Shown here in pieces: positions 28,726 through 43,318 of a stretch of DNA of 64,000 bases. The DNA comes from Limnohabitans sp. (GTDB lineage Bacteria; Pseudomonadota; Gammaproteobacteria; Burkholderiales; Burkholderiaceae_C). Positions within the stretch are counted from its first letter, which is position 1. Every line of letters begins with the position of its first letter. Made by a program: the position numbers and the translations under genes. Under the pieces are notes generated by a model. The model was not told the DNA's origin, did no database searches, and saw only the letters and a list, made by a program, of their open reading frames with translations. The stretch covers positions 186,001 to 250,000 of the forward strand of contig JAOATL010000024.1 in the NCBI GenBank assembly GCA_030158125.1, given 5' to 3'.

Positions 28726-29306
28726 CACAGGTCAGTGCAGAAGTGATGGTGCAAGACACCTTGCGTTGGTTGGAGCGCGCTGTCATTGGTTTGAATTTGT
28801 GCCCATTCGCCAAATCGGTGCATGTCAAAGGACAGGTGCATTGCGCCGTCAGTGGGGCCGCTGATCTGGAAGCGCTGCGCGACGATTTGCTCAATGAGTT
28901 GCACAGCTTGGTGGCGCTAGAGCCTTCTGTGCGAGACACCACCGTCTTGGTGGTTCAAAATCTATTGCAAGATTTTTACGACTACAACGACTTCTTGAAT
29001 GTGGCTGATGATTGCTTGTTGGCGCTGGATTTAGAGGGCGTCATTCAAATTGCCAGTTTTCATCCGCATTACCAATTCGCAGGCACCGATGAAGACGACA
29101 TCACCAATTTCACCAATCGTTCGCCTTACCCCACCTTGCACCTTATTCGCGAAGCCAGCATTGACCGAGCTGTGGCGGCGTTTCCCAACGCAGAAGACAT
29201 CTTTGAAACCAACATGACCACCATGAACCAATTGGGCTTGCAGGGTTGGCAAGATTTGAACGTGGGGCCTTCATTGGCGCAGAATGACACAGATGAAAAA
29301 AAATAA
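28722..29306 (+). CDS. DUF1415 family protein
   Basis: DTLRWLERAVIGLNLCPFAKSVHVKGQV...IASFHPHYQFAGTDEDDITNFTNRSPYPTLHLIRE. Confidence 0.85.
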   Translation: MTQVSAEVMVQDTLRWLERAVIGLNLCPFAKSVHVKGQVHCAVSGAADLEALRDDLLNELHSLVALEPSVRDTTVLVVQNLLQDFYDYNDFLNVADDCLLALDLEGVIQIASFHPHYQFAGTDEDDITNFTNRSPYPTLHLIREASIDRAVAAFPNAEDIFETNMTTMNQLGLQGWQDLNVGPSLAQNDTDEKK

Positions 29307-30180
29307 CACCCCATTAGACGTGGCCAAACCGCTGGACCTTGACCTGCGTCCTGGCCAATCCATTGAGTTGCTGAAAGAGCTGCACATCCTCACGCGTGAA
29401 GGCAAGCTGAACCAAGACTCGCGTCGCAAACTCAAACAGGTTTTGCATCTGTTCCAGTTCATTGAAAAGATTTTGAAAGAATTGTCGGCGGAAGATGCGG
29501 TTAAATTGGCCGAGCAGACCGGTGTGCCACAAGGTTTGACGATGGCAGACCATGGTGCCGGCAAGTCTTATTTGGGCTTCATCGTGTATGACTTGTTCTT
29601 CAAAGCTTTGTCGCAAGGCCACATTTACGGCATTGAAACCCGCGCTGAATTGGTCGAGGCTTCCCGCGCTTTGGCGCAGCGTCTGGACTTTAAGCGCATG
29701 GTCTTCCTGAACACCTCAGTGGCTGAGTCGTCTCAGTCTGAGCAGATGCCTGCGCAAATCGATGTGGTCACAGCCCTTCATGCATGCGACACCGCCACCG
29801 ACGACGCCATTGCCTTTGGCTTGCTGAAAAAAGCCCGAGCCATGGTCTTGGTGCCCTGTTGCCAGGCCGAAGTAGCGGCCAAATTGCGCCAAAACAAAGC
29901 CTTGAACCTGTCGCGCACGCCGTTGGCTGAGCTCTGGCGTCACCCCTTGCACACCCGTGAAATAGGCAGCCAACTCACCAACGTTTTGCGCTGCTTGTAC
30001 CTAGAGTCCAAAGGCTATGCCGTCACAGTCACCGAACTGGTGGGATGGGAGCACAGCATGAAAAATGAACTGATCCTGGCCCGCTACACAGGTCGACCCA
30101 AAGCCGGCGCCGCCGATCACCTCCAAGCCCTCCTGGCCGAATTCGGCCTCACCGAAACCCTTGCATCGCGCTACCCTTAA
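29284..30180 (+). CDS. SAM-dependent methyltransferase-like protein
   Basis: GLTMADHGAGKSYLGFIVYDLFF...GIETRAELVEASRALAQRL...VVTALHACDTATDDAIAFGL. Confidence 0.75.
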   Translation: MTQMKKNNTPLDVAKPLDLDLRPGQSIELLKELHILTREGKLNQDSRRKLKQVLHLFQFIEKILKELSAEDAVKLAEQTGVPQGLTMADHGAGKSYLGFIVYDLFFKALSQGHIYGIETRAELVEASRALAQRLDFKRMVFLNTSVAESSQSEQMPAQIDVVTALHACDTATDDAIAFGLLKKARAMVLVPCCQAEVAAKLRQNKALNLSRTPLAELWRHPLHTREIGSQLTNVLRCLYLESKGYAVTVTELVGWEHSMKNELILARYTGRPKAGAADHLQALLAEFGLTETLASRYP

Positions 30181-30203
30181 TTGGGGTCAGATCAACATTA
30201 ATT
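30179..30203 (-). repeat. 25-bp RAYT-associated repeat, left inverted copy
   Basis: aattggggtcagatcaacattaatt; exact reverse complement of 31009-31033. Confidence 0.97.
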
Positions 30204-30225
30204 CCTTTCGGGTTAGCATTCAGGC

Positions 30226-30918
30226 ATGGCCCGTCAACCTCGTTTAGCCCTCCCTGGTTACCCGCATCATGTGATTCAGCGGGGGAATAACCGCCAACCC
30301 ATCGTGCTCGACGAGGCCGATCGCAAAATGCTTTACAGCTTGTGGCTCGAAGAGTCTCAGCGTCACAAGGTGTCGGTCAACGCATATGTTTTGCTGGACA
30401 ACCACTTTCACATGCTGCTCACGCCGCCCAGCGACGAGGCCATGTCTTTGATGATGCAATCGGTCGGGCGCAGTTATGTCCGTTATTTCAACAAACGGCA
30501 CAACAGAAGTGGCACCTTGTGGGAAGGGCGTTACAAGTCATCGGTCATTGATTCGGAGGCGTACCTCCTGACGTGCATGGCCTACATTGACTTGAATCCG
30601 GTCAGGGCCGGCGTGTCGGACACTGCCCCAGCGTTCAATTGGTCCAGCCACAAGCACCTGATTGGCCAAAAAATCGACAAATTGGTGACACCGCACGCAC
30701 TTTATTGGGGCTTGGGCAATACCCCATTTTCTAGAGAAGCGGCTTACGCTGAGTTTGTCGCAGCGGGCTTGTCTGCTTCTATTCAAAAAAACCTGACCGA
30801 TTCGGCCTTGAAGGGTCGAGTGGTGGGGCGGCCTGAGTTTTTAAAGTCTTTGCAAAAGACCACCCAACGTCAAATCCTGCCGCAAAAGGCTGGCAGGCCA
30901 TTCAAAAAACCTCAATAA
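30226..30918 (+). mobile_element. REP-associated tyrosine transposase (RAYT; Y1_Tnp/IS200-like)
   Basis: MARQPRLALPGYPHHVIQRGNNRQPIV...NAYVLLDNHFHMLLTP (HxH)...GTLWEGRYKSSVIDSEAYLLTCMAYIDLNPVRAGV (Tyr motif). Confidence 0.93.
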
Positions 30919-30970
30919 AGCGAAAAAAGGCCTGAAAGTGGCTGGAATTGACGATTTTCATCCGTTATTT

Positions 30971-30987
30971 GATCTGTCCCCAATTAA
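30971..30987 (+). repeat. Partial/degenerate extra copy of the RAYT repeat
   Basis: gatctgtccccaattaa versus gatctgaccccaatta. Confidence 0.7.
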
Positions 30988-31008
30988 TTTGCTTTGCTAA
31001 TTAATCCA

Positions 31009-31033
31009 AATTAATGTTGATCTGACCCCAATT
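31009..31033 (+). repeat. 25-bp RAYT-associated repeat, right copy
   Basis: aattaatgttgatctgaccccaatt. Confidence 0.97.
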
Positions 31034-31040
31034 ATTTTTC

Positions 31041-31069
31041 TTGGCATTTTTGTTGCAATGCAATATGCT
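31041..31069 (+). promoter_or_regulatory. Putative sigma70-like gltB promoter: TTGGCA-N17-TATGCT
   Basis: Begins 8 bp after the right RAYT repeat; gltB ATG at 31103. Confidence 0.5.
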
Positions 31070-31102
31070 CTGTTTCCCGCGAAATATCTCTAGGAGAGCG
31101 CC

Positions 31103-35803
<4,701 letters not shown>

Positions 35804-35841
35804 TGGGTCAGATAAGTACAAAGAAATAACAAGGATTGATC

Positions 35842-37308
35842 ATGGGAAAAATCACTGGTTTCATGGAATTTGAGCGCCTCGAAGAGGGTTACAAGCCTGT
35901 GGGCGAGCGCTTGAAGAATTACAAAGAATTCGTCATCGGATTGGATGAGTCACAAGCCAAAGTGCAAGGCGCACGTTGCATGGACTGTGGCACACCGTTT
36001 TGCAACAACGGCTGCCCTGTCAACAACATCATCCCCGACTTCAACGAGTTGGTGTACCAAGGTGATTGGAAAAACGCCATTGAAGTGCTGCACAGCACCA
36101 ACAACTTTCCAGAGTTCACGGGTCGCATTTGCCCTGCACCTTGCGAAGCAGCTTGCACCTTGAATGTCGACGGCGATGCGGTGGGCATCAAGTCGATTGA
36201 GCACGCCATCATTGACCGTGCGTGGCAAGAAGGCTGGGTCAAGCCCCGTCCTGCAGCGCACAAGACAGGTAAGAAAGTGGCTGTTGTGGGTTCTGGCCCA
36301 GCCGGCATGGCTGCGGCGCAGCAGTTGGCGCGCGTGGGTCATGACGTGACCTTGTTCGAAAAGAACGATCGCATTGGTGGTTTGCTGCGCTACGGCATCC
36401 CCGATTTCAAGATGGAAAAGTCACACATCGACCGCCGCGCAGAGCAGTTGGTCGCCGAAGGCGTGACCATCAAGACTGGCGTCATGGTGGGCCATCTGCC
36501 GGAAGGTTCTAAGGTCACCAACTGGTCGCAAGAAACCATCAGCCCCGAGCAGCTTAAGAAAGACTTTGACGCCGTCTTGTTGACCGGTGGTTCTGAGCAA
36601 TCACGCGACTTGAGCGTGCCAGGCCGCGATTTGGCGGGCATTCACTTTGCCATGGAATTTTTGCCCCAGCAAAACAAAGTCAATGCGGGCGATAAGCTCA
36701 AAGGCCAGTTGCGCGCTGACGGCAAACACGTCATCGTCATTGGCGGTGGTGACACCGGCAGTGATTGCGTTGGCACATCCAACCGCCATGGCGCTAAGAG
36801 CGTCACGCAATTCGAAGTGATGCCGCAGCCGCCCGAAGAAGAAAACCGTCCTTTGACCTGGCCTTACTGGCCTCTCAAATTGCGCACCAGCTCCAGCCAC
36901 GAAGAAGGCTGCACCCGCGAATTTGCCATTTCAACCCAAGAATTCGTGGGCGAAAAAGGCAAAGTGACGGGTCTTAAAACCGTGGAAGTGGAATTCAAAG
37001 ACGGCAAATTGGTCAATGTGGCTGGCACCGAAAAGACTTACCCCGCCGACATGGTTTTCTTGGCCATGGGCTTTGTGAACCCCGTTGCCACCATCTTGGA
37101 CGCCTTTGGCGTGGACAAAGACAACCGCGGCAACGCCAAAGCCACCACCGATTTCACAGGCGGCTATGCCACCAACGTGGCCAAGGTGTTTGCGGCCGGT
37201 GACATGCGACGTGGTCAATCCTTGGTGGTCTGGGCCATTCGCGAAGGCCGTCAGGCTGCACGTGCTGTGGATGAATTCTTAATGGGAACCAGCAACTTAC
37301 CCCGTTAA
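35842..37308 (+). CDS. gltD: Glutamate synthase small subunit
   Basis: [55 protein letters not shown] GxGxxG motifs. Confidence 0.98.
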   Translation: MGKITGFMEFERLEEGYKPVGERLKNYKEFVIGLDESQAKVQGARCMDCGTPFCNNGCPVNNIIPDFNELVYQGDWKNAIEVLHSTNNFPEFTGRICPAPCEAACTLNVDGDAVGIKSIEHAIIDRAWQEGWVKPRPAAHKTGKKVAVVGSGPAGMAAAQQLARVGHDVTLFEKNDRIGGLLRYGIPDFKMEKSHIDRRAEQLVAEGVTIKTGVMVGHLPEGSKVTNWSQETISPEQLKKDFDAVLLTGGSEQSRDLSVPGRDLAGIHFAMEFLPQQNKVNAGDKLKGQLRADGKHVIVIGGGDTGSDCVGTSNRHGAKSVTQFEVMPQPPEEENRPLTWPYWPLKLRTSSSHEEGCTREFAISTQEFVGEKGKVTGLKTVEVEFKDGKLVNVAGTEKTYPADMVFLAMGFVNPVATILDAFGVDKDNRGNAKATTDFTGGYATNVAKVFAAGDMRRGQSLVVWAIREGRQAARAVDEFLMGTSNLPR

Positions 37309-37380
37309 AATGACGTCAGACAGGGGGCTTGCAAATACCGAAAGGTTCACACAAGCTTTACCTGAATGCCTTATCCTTCA

Positions 37381-37410
37381 AAAGCCGGCAATCCCGGCTT
37401 TTGTTTTTTG
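37381..37410 (+). terminator. Intrinsic terminator between gltD and mlaF
   Basis: aaagccgg-caatc-ccggctttt-gttttttg. Confidence 0.8.
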
Positions 37411-37414
37411 ACAC

Positions 37415-38230
37415 ATGACCTTGCCCAACTCTCCACTGCTGGTTGAACTCAAAAACCTCAGCTTCGGCTATGGGGACCGCGTCATCTTGAACGACATTTC
37501 ATTTGGCATTCCACGCGGCAAAGTCACAGCCCTGATGGGTGTGTCGGGCGGAGGCAAAACCACGGTTTTGCGTTTGATCGGTGGCCAATACACCGCTCAA
37601 AAAGGGCAGCTCACATTTGATGGCCAGGATGTCGGTCAAATGAACATCGAGCAGCTCTACGCCGCGCGCAGACGCATGGGCATGCTGTTTCAGTTTGGTG
37701 CTTTGTTCACCGACATGAACGTGTTTGACAACGTGGCGTTTCCATTAAGGGAGCACACCCAAATGCCCCAGGCCATGGTGCGCGACATTGTGCTCATGAA
37801 GTTGGACGCTGTGGGTTTAAGGGGCGCGCGAGATCTCAAGCCTTCTGAAATTTCAGGCGGTATGGGCCGGCGTGTGGCCTTGGCGCGTGCCATTGCCCTC
37901 GACCCCGACCTCATGATGTACGACGAGCCCTTTGCGGGCCTTGATCCTATTTCTTTGGGCACCGCTGCACGGCTCATCAGAAGGTTGAACGACAGCTTGG
38001 GCATTACCAGTGTGGTGGTGTCGCATGATGTCGATGAAACCTTTCAAATCGCAGACCACGTGGTCATTTTGGCCAATGGCAAAGTGGCGGCACAAGGCAC
38101 ACCCAACGAGTTGCGCCAAACCACCGACCCGCTCATTCATCAGTTTGTGAATGGCTTGAGCGAAGGCCCCGTGCACTTCCATTACCCCGCCACAGCCGTG
38201 GCCGAAGACTTTGGAGGGCCTGCACGATGA
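37415..38230 (+). CDS. mlaF: Phospholipid/intermembrane transport ABC ATPase
   Basis: LMGVSGGGKTTVLRLIGG, EISGGMGRRVALARAIALDPDLMMYDEPFAGLDPIS; mlaEDACB follow. Confidence 0.96.
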   Translation: MTLPNSPLLVELKNLSFGYGDRVILNDISFGIPRGKVTALMGVSGGGKTTVLRLIGGQYTAQKGQLTFDGQDVGQMNIEQLYAARRRMGMLFQFGALFTDMNVFDNVAFPLREHTQMPQAMVRDIVLMKLDAVGLRGARDLKPSEISGGMGRRVALARAIALDPDLMMYDEPFAGLDPISLGTAARLIRRLNDSLGITSVVVSHDVDETFQIADHVVILANGKVAAQGTPNELRQTTDPLIHQFVNGLSEGPVHFHYPATAVAEDFGGPAR

Positions 38231-39009
38231 ACTTCTTGCACCCTGCCGAATTGGGTTTTACCGTTCGCAAAGCTTTGGCCGATTGGGGCTATGGCGCACG
38301 TTTGTTTGCACAGCTGGTACGGCTGTCGGGTGCCTGCCTCAAGCGTTTCGGCTTGGTTCGAGACCAAGTTCATTTCTTAGGTAACTATTCCCTGGCCATC
38401 ATCACAGTGTCGGGTTTGTTTGTGGGTTTTGTGTTGGGTTTGCAGGGCTACTACACCTTGCAGCGTTATGGTTCTTCGGAAGCCCTGGGTTTGTTGGTGG
38501 CGCTCAGCTTGGTGCGTGAATTGGGGCCCGTGGTGGCCGCTTTGCTGTTTGCTGGACGGGCTGGTGCTTCCATTACGGCTGAAATTGGTTTGATGCGGGC
38601 GGGTGAACAACTCACGGCATTGGAAATGATGGCCGTCGATCCCAAATTGCGCATTTTGGCGCCGCGATTGTGGGGCGGCATCATTGCCTTGCCCATCCTC
38701 ACAGCCGTCTTCAGTGCTGTGGGTATTTTGGGTGGCTATGCGGTGGGCGTGTTGCTAATTGGTGTCGATGCGGGCGCGTTTTGGAGCCAAATGCAAAGTG
38801 GCGTCGATGTGTTCAAAGACGTTGGCAATGGCATGATCAAAAGTGTGGTGTTTGGCGTCGCCGTCACTTTCATCGCCTTGTTGCAAGGCTATGTGGCGCA
38901 ACCAACGCCTGAGGGTGTAGCCTCTGCCACCACCCGCAGTGTGGTGATTTCTTCGTTGTCAGTTTTGGGACTGGACTTCATCCTCACTGTGATGATGTTC
39001 AGCATTTAA
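38227..39009 (+). CDS. mlaE: Intermembrane phospholipid transport permease
   Basis: SLVRELGPVVAALLFAGRAGASITAEIGLMRAGEQLTALEMMAVDP. Confidence 0.97.
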   Translation: MNFLHPAELGFTVRKALADWGYGARLFAQLVRLSGACLKRFGLVRDQVHFLGNYSLAIITVSGLFVGFVLGLQGYYTLQRYGSSEALGLLVALSLVRELGPVVAALLFAGRAGASITAEIGLMRAGEQLTALEMMAVDPKLRILAPRLWGGIIALPILTAVFSAVGILGGYAVGVLLIGVDAGAFWSQMQSGVDVFKDVGNGMIKSVVFGVAVTFIALLQGYVAQPTPEGVASATTRSVVISSLSVLGLDFILTVMMFSI

Positions 39010-39019
39010 GGAGGACGTG

Positions 39020-39502
39020 ATGCAACGTTCAAAAAATGATGTGTGGGTGGGCTTGTTTGTGTTGATTGGCTTGGCAGCCGTGCTGTTCCTGGCCCTCAAG
39101 TCGGCCAACTTGTTGCAATTCAGCTGGCACAAGGACTACGCCGTCACTGCCAAGTTTGACAACATCGGGGGACTCAAAAAAGGGGCCGCGGTCAAAAGTG
39201 CCGGTGTGGTGGTGGGCCGTGTGGACAACATTCAGTTTGACGACGACAGCTACCAAGCCAAGGTCAGTTTGGCGCTGGAAACCAAATACGTTTTCCCCAA
39301 AGACAGCTCCTTGAAAATTCTCACCAGTGGTTTGCTGGGTGAGCAGTATGTGGGCATCGTGGCCGGTGCCGATGAACAAAATTTAGTCGCAGGTGACAAC
39401 ATCGGTTCAACGCAATCTGCGGTGGTCCTTGAGAACTTGATCAGCCAGTTTTTGTACAGCAAAGCAGCCGACCCTGCTCCGACTGCTTCAGGATCAAAAT
39501 AA
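39020..39502 (+). CDS. mlaD: MCE-domain protein
   Basis: Single TM then KFDNIGGLKKGAAVKSAGVVVGRVDNI. Confidence 0.96.
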   Translation: MQRSKNDVWVGLFVLIGLAAVLFLALKSANLLQFSWHKDYAVTAKFDNIGGLKKGAAVKSAGVVVGRVDNIQFDDDSYQAKVSLALETKYVFPKDSSLKILTSGLLGEQYVGIVAGADEQNLVAGDNIGSTQSAVVLENLISQFLYSKAADPAPTASGSK

Positions 39503-40302
39503 TGCTCTTTTCTTGGCGCGTTACGGGTGTGCTTTTAGCGCTCTTGTGCTTGCAAGGCTGTGCCTCGTTGCGTGGTCCCGATCCTTCAGACCCCTTAGAG
39601 CCTCTCAATCGCAAGGTCACGGCGTTCAACGACGTGGCCGATGATTTGGTATTGCGCCCAGTGGCCGTCTTCTATGGTCAGGTGTTGCCCACCGTGGTTC
39701 GAAAAGGCATCAGTAACTTTTTCAGCAATCAAAGCGATGTGATGTCCGTCTTCAACAGTCTGGCCCAGTTGAAACTGGAGGCTGCATCGCGCAACGCCAT
39801 GCGCGTAGCGATCAACACCACAGTGGGTTTGGGCGGCATCATTGACTGGGCTTCCGAGTTTCGAATCGACAAGCACAAGGAAGACTTTGGTCAAACCATG
39901 GCGTACTGGGGGGTGTCTTCTGGCCCTTACGTGGTGTTGCCATTTTTTGGCCCGTCCACCGTTCGTGACAGTGCCGGTTTGTGGGTCGACACCAAAACCG
40001 ACGTGAACCAGCAAGTCACTGACATTGGCGCCCGCAACACCCTCACCATGCTGCGTCTGACGGACAAACGCGAACGCTATTTGTCCTTGTCTGATGCCGT
40101 CAAGCAGGCCTCCTTAGACCCCTATTCTTTCACCCGTGATGCGTATTTGCAAAAGCGTTTGAACGACATTTACGATGGCAACCCACCCATGACGGACGAT
40201 TTTGACGATCCAGATCAACCGGCACCGTTGGTTGCGCCCAATCAGCCCGCCACAGCACCAGTACCTGTACCAGCACCTTCAGAGCCGCCAGCAAAACCTT
40301 AG
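39502..40302 (+). CDS. mlaA: MlaA (VacJ) family lipoprotein
   Basis: LLCLQGCASLRGPDPSDPLEPLNRKVTAFNDVADD; VVLPFFGPSTVRDSAG. Confidence 0.96.
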   Translation: MLFSWRVTGVLLALLCLQGCASLRGPDPSDPLEPLNRKVTAFNDVADDLVLRPVAVFYGQVLPTVVRKGISNFFSNQSDVMSVFNSLAQLKLEAASRNAMRVAINTTVGLGGIIDWASEFRIDKHKEDFGQTMAYWGVSSGPYVVLPFFGPSTVRDSAGLWVDTKTDVNQQVTDIGARNTLTMLRLTDKRERYLSLSDAVKQASLDPYSFTRDAYLQKRLNDIYDGNPPMTDDFDDPDQPAPLVAPNQPATAPVPVPAPSEPPAKP

Positions 40303-40385
40303 CTTTGAGTTGAAGAGAGTGGTTTAATCAACTTTTTGAAAGCTGGCGCGTTAAAGGGCTAGACGCTCTTTATGATGGACCCCCT

Positions 40386-41024
40386 ATGAACCGCAAATTT
40401 CTAACCCCCTTCATTCACTTATTCATGGCGCTGGGCCTGGTGTTTGGTGCCGGCAGTGTGGTGGCTGCCGATGAAGCGCCAGATGCGTTCATCAAACGCA
40501 TTTCAAATGAAACGCTGGATGCTGTTCGTGCTGACAAAAGCATCAAGGCCGGAGACATCAACAAAACCATGCAACTGGTCGACAGCAAATTGATGCAGCA
40601 CGTCAATTTCCGCCGCATGACGGCACTGGCCACTGGACCGGGTTGGCGCAAGACCACCCCCGAGCAGCAAACGCGTTTGCAAGAAGAGTTCAAACTCTTG
40701 CTGATTCGCACGTACTCCGGTGCGCTCAGTCAAATCAGTGACCAAGTGATTGAAGTCAAGCCTTTGCGCGGTGCCACAGATGACAAAAATCTGGTGGTGC
40801 AAACTGAAGTCAAAGGCAAAGGCGAGCCCATTCAGCTCGACTACCGTTTGGAAAAGACACCTGGTGAGGGTGCAGGCTGGAAAATTTTTGACCTGAACGT
40901 CATGGGCATTTGGTTGGTTGAAAATTATCGCTCGCAGTTTTCCAAAGAAATCAATGCAGGTGGTGTGGACGGTTTGATCAAAAGCTTGTCCGAGCGCAAC
41001 AAATCCAACGCCAAAAAAGCGTAA
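40386..41024 (+). CDS. mlaC: Periplasmic phospholipid-binding protein
   Basis: Signal peptide; MQHVNFRRMTALATGPGWRKTTPEQQTRLQEEFKLLLIRTYSGAL. Confidence 0.96.
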   Translation: MNRKFLTPFIHLFMALGLVFGAGSVVAADEAPDAFIKRISNETLDAVRADKSIKAGDINKTMQLVDSKLMQHVNFRRMTALATGPGWRKTTPEQQTRLQEEFKLLLIRTYSGALSQISDQVIEVKPLRGATDDKNLVVQTEVKGKGEPIQLDYRLEKTPGEGAGWKIFDLNVMGIWLVENYRSQFSKEINAGGVDGLIKSLSERNKSNAKKA

Positions 41025-41041
41025 GCCGCTGGCTTCAGACC

Positions 41042-41326
41042 ATGTCGACTGCTCGCCTCATTCTCCCCGCTGACTTGCGCCACAGCAACGCACCGGCGTG
41101 TCTGGCGCAGCTGCAACTGCAAATTCGCAACAGCCCCCATGCCGAAGTTGAAATTGAGGCGGGTCAGCTGGCCAATTTTGATTCTTCAGCGTTGGCCGTG
41201 CTGCTGGGCTGCCGCCGCGAGGCTGAAAGTTTGACCAAAACCTTGAAATTCAAGCAGTTCCCAGCCAAATTACGCGAATTGGCCACGCTTTATGGCGTTT
41301 CAGAGCTCTTGGTCGAAAGCGCATGA
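41042..41326 (+). CDS. mlaB: STAS-domain protein
   Basis: QLANFDSSALAVLLGCRREAES. Confidence 0.88.
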   Translation: MSTARLILPADLRHSNAPACLAQLQLQIRNSPHAEVEIEAGQLANFDSSALAVLLGCRREAESLTKTLKFKQFPAKLRELATLYGVSELLVESA

Positions 41327-41344
41327 CCGTAAAATAGAGGGCTC

Positions 41345-42262
41345 ATGCCCGCCATCTCTTTTCAATCCGTATCCAAAACATTCCCTGCCAAATCTGCTGG
41401 CAGTCAGCCTTTCAAGGCCCTCAACGATGTCAGCTTTGACATTGAAGAAGGGGAATTTTTTGGCCTGCTAGGCCCCAACGGTGCCGGTAAAACCACGCTC
41501 ATCAGCATCTTGGCCGGCTTGGCCAAGGCCAGCGAGGGTCGTGTCTTGGTCCACGGCCACGATGTACAAACCGATTACGTGCAAAGTCGACGTTTGCTTG
41601 GCGTGGTGCCACAAGAGCTGGTGTTTGACCCCTTTTTCTCAGTGCGTGAAGCGTTGCGATTTCAGTCGGGCTATTTTGGCGTCAAACGCAACGATGCTTG
41701 GATTGACGAGTTGCTCGACAGCTTGGGTTTGGCAGACAAAGCCAACGCCAACATGCGCCAGTTGTCCGGCGGTATGAAGCGCCGCGTGTTGGTGGCGCAA
41801 GCCCTGGTGCACAAGCCGCGCGTCATTGTGCTGGACGAGCCCACCGCGGGTGTCGACGTCGAGTTGCGTCAAACGCTTTGGCAATTCATTGCCAAGCTCA
41901 ACCGCGAAGGCAGTACCGTGCTGCTCACCACACATTACTTAGAAGAGGCTGAAGCTTTGTGTGGCCGTTTGGCCATGCTCAAGCAGGGTCGAGTGTTGGC
42001 CTTGGCCAGCACGTCTGAGTTGCTCAAATCCGCTTCCAGCAATGTGTTGCGTTTCAAACTCGATGGTCAATTGCCTGCAGAGTTGGCCGCCAAAGCGCGT
42101 ATCACAGGTCGCATCGTTCAGTTTCCTGCCCACAACGCGGTTGAAATTGAAACCTATTTGGCCGCCGTGCGACAAGCCGGACTGGTGGCTGAAGACGTTG
42201 AAATCCGCAAGGCCGATTTAGAAGATGTGTTTTTGGATGTGATGGCTGAGGGGCAATCATGA
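41345..42262 (+). CDS. ABC-2 type transporter ATPase (YadG-like)
   Basis: LLGPNGAGKTTLISILAG, LSGGMKRRVLVAQALVHKPRVIVLDEPTAGVD. Confidence 0.95.
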   Translation: MPAISFQSVSKTFPAKSAGSQPFKALNDVSFDIEEGEFFGLLGPNGAGKTTLISILAGLAKASEGRVLVHGHDVQTDYVQSRRLLGVVPQELVFDPFFSVREALRFQSGYFGVKRNDAWIDELLDSLGLADKANANMRQLSGGMKRRVLVAQALVHKPRVIVLDEPTAGVDVELRQTLWQFIAKLNREGSTVLLTTHYLEEAEALCGRLAMLKQGRVLALASTSELLKSASSNVLRFKLDGQLPAELAAKARITGRIVQFPAHNAVEIETYLAAVRQAGLVAEDVEIRKADLEDVFLDVMAEGQS

Positions 42263-43014
42263 ACGGTTGGCGCATGTTGTTTTACAAAGAGGTGTTGCGC
42301 TTCTGGAAGGTTTCCTTTCAGACCATCGCGGCACCGGTGCTCACGTCGGTGTTGTACATGATGATTTTTGGCCACGTCTTGGAAGACCATGTGAAGGTCT
42401 ACGACAGCGTGCCGTACACCGCATTTTTATTGCCAGGGCTCATCATGATGAGTGTGTTGCAAAACGCCTTTGCCAACAGCTCGTCCAGTTTGGTTCAAAG
42501 CAAAATCATGGGCAACCTGGTGTTCTTGTTGTTGACGCCCTTGTCGCATTGGCACTGGTTCGTGGCCTATGTTGGCTCTGCCATGTTGCGAGGTTTGGCT
42601 GTTGGTATGGGCGTTTTTGCGGTCACAGTTTGGTTTGCACCTCTGCAGTACCAGGCGCCTGTTTGGATCTTGGTCTTTGCCTTCATGGGAGCTGCTTTGT
42701 TGGGCACCTTGGGTTTGGTGGCAGGTTTGTGGTCTGAAAAGTTTGACCAAATGGCAGCGTTCCAAAGCTTTGTCATCATGCCCATGACGTTTTTGTCGGG
42801 CGTGTTTTATTCCATTCATTCTTTGCCATCTTTTTGGCAGGGACTGAGTCACCTCAACCCTTTCTTTTACATGATCGATGGGTTTCGATACGGCTTCTTT
42901 GGCCAAAGCGATGTGTCGCCTTGGACCAGTTTGGCCGTGGTCTCAGCGGCCTTGTTGGGCGTCGGTACATTGGCAATTCAATTGCTGAAAACAGGCTACA
43001 AGATCAGAGGCTGA
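42259..43014 (+). CDS. ABC-2 type permease (YadH-like)
   Basis: ATGA coupling with the ATPase; multi-TM; LLTPLSHWHW...FLSGVFYSIHSLPSFWQGLSHLNPFFYMIDGFRYGFFG. Confidence 0.93.
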   Translation: MNGWRMLFYKEVLRFWKVSFQTIAAPVLTSVLYMMIFGHVLEDHVKVYDSVPYTAFLLPGLIMMSVLQNAFANSSSSLVQSKIMGNLVFLLLTPLSHWHWFVAYVGSAMLRGLAVGMGVFAVTVWFAPLQYQAPVWILVFAFMGAALLGTLGLVAGLWSEKFDQMAAFQSFVIMPMTFLSGVFYSIHSLPSFWQGLSHLNPFFYMIDGFRYGFFGQSDVSPWTSLAVVSAALLGVGTLAIQLLKTGYKIRG

Positions 43015-43039
43015 GTCGATACTTCCAGAGCCAATTCAT

Positions 43040-43282
43040 ATGACAGCAGAACAAATTCAAGCCATGATTGCCGCAGGCCTGGCCTGCCAACACCTCGAAG
43101 TGGATGGCGATGGCCGGCACTGGCAAGCAGTGGTGGTGTCTGAGCAGTTTGAAGGCCTTCGCCTCATTGCACGGCATCAAAAGGTGTATGCCACCTTGGG
43201 CAACAAAATGCAAAATGACGAGGTGCATGCCTTGTCGATGAAAACCTTCACGCCCGCAGAGTGGGCCAAAGCGCAGGCTTAA
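43040..43282 (+). CDS. ibaG: BolA/IbaG family protein
   Basis: CQHLEVDGDGRHWQAVVVSEQFEGLRLIARHQKVYATLG...EVHALSMKTFTPAEW; upstream of murA. Confidence 0.9.
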   Translation: MTAEQIQAMIAAGLACQHLEVDGDGRHWQAVVVSEQFEGLRLIARHQKVYATLGNKMQNDEVHALSMKTFTPAEWAKAQA

Positions 43283-43318
43283 GCCGTCGCTTTTAGAAAA
43301 ACACCAGACCCACACAAC

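Noticed and set aside
37415-43014. Possible novel multi-component ABC system
   Set aside because: Matches the standard mlaFEDACB order followed by a common YadGH-like ABC exporter; ordinary in betaproteobacteria.
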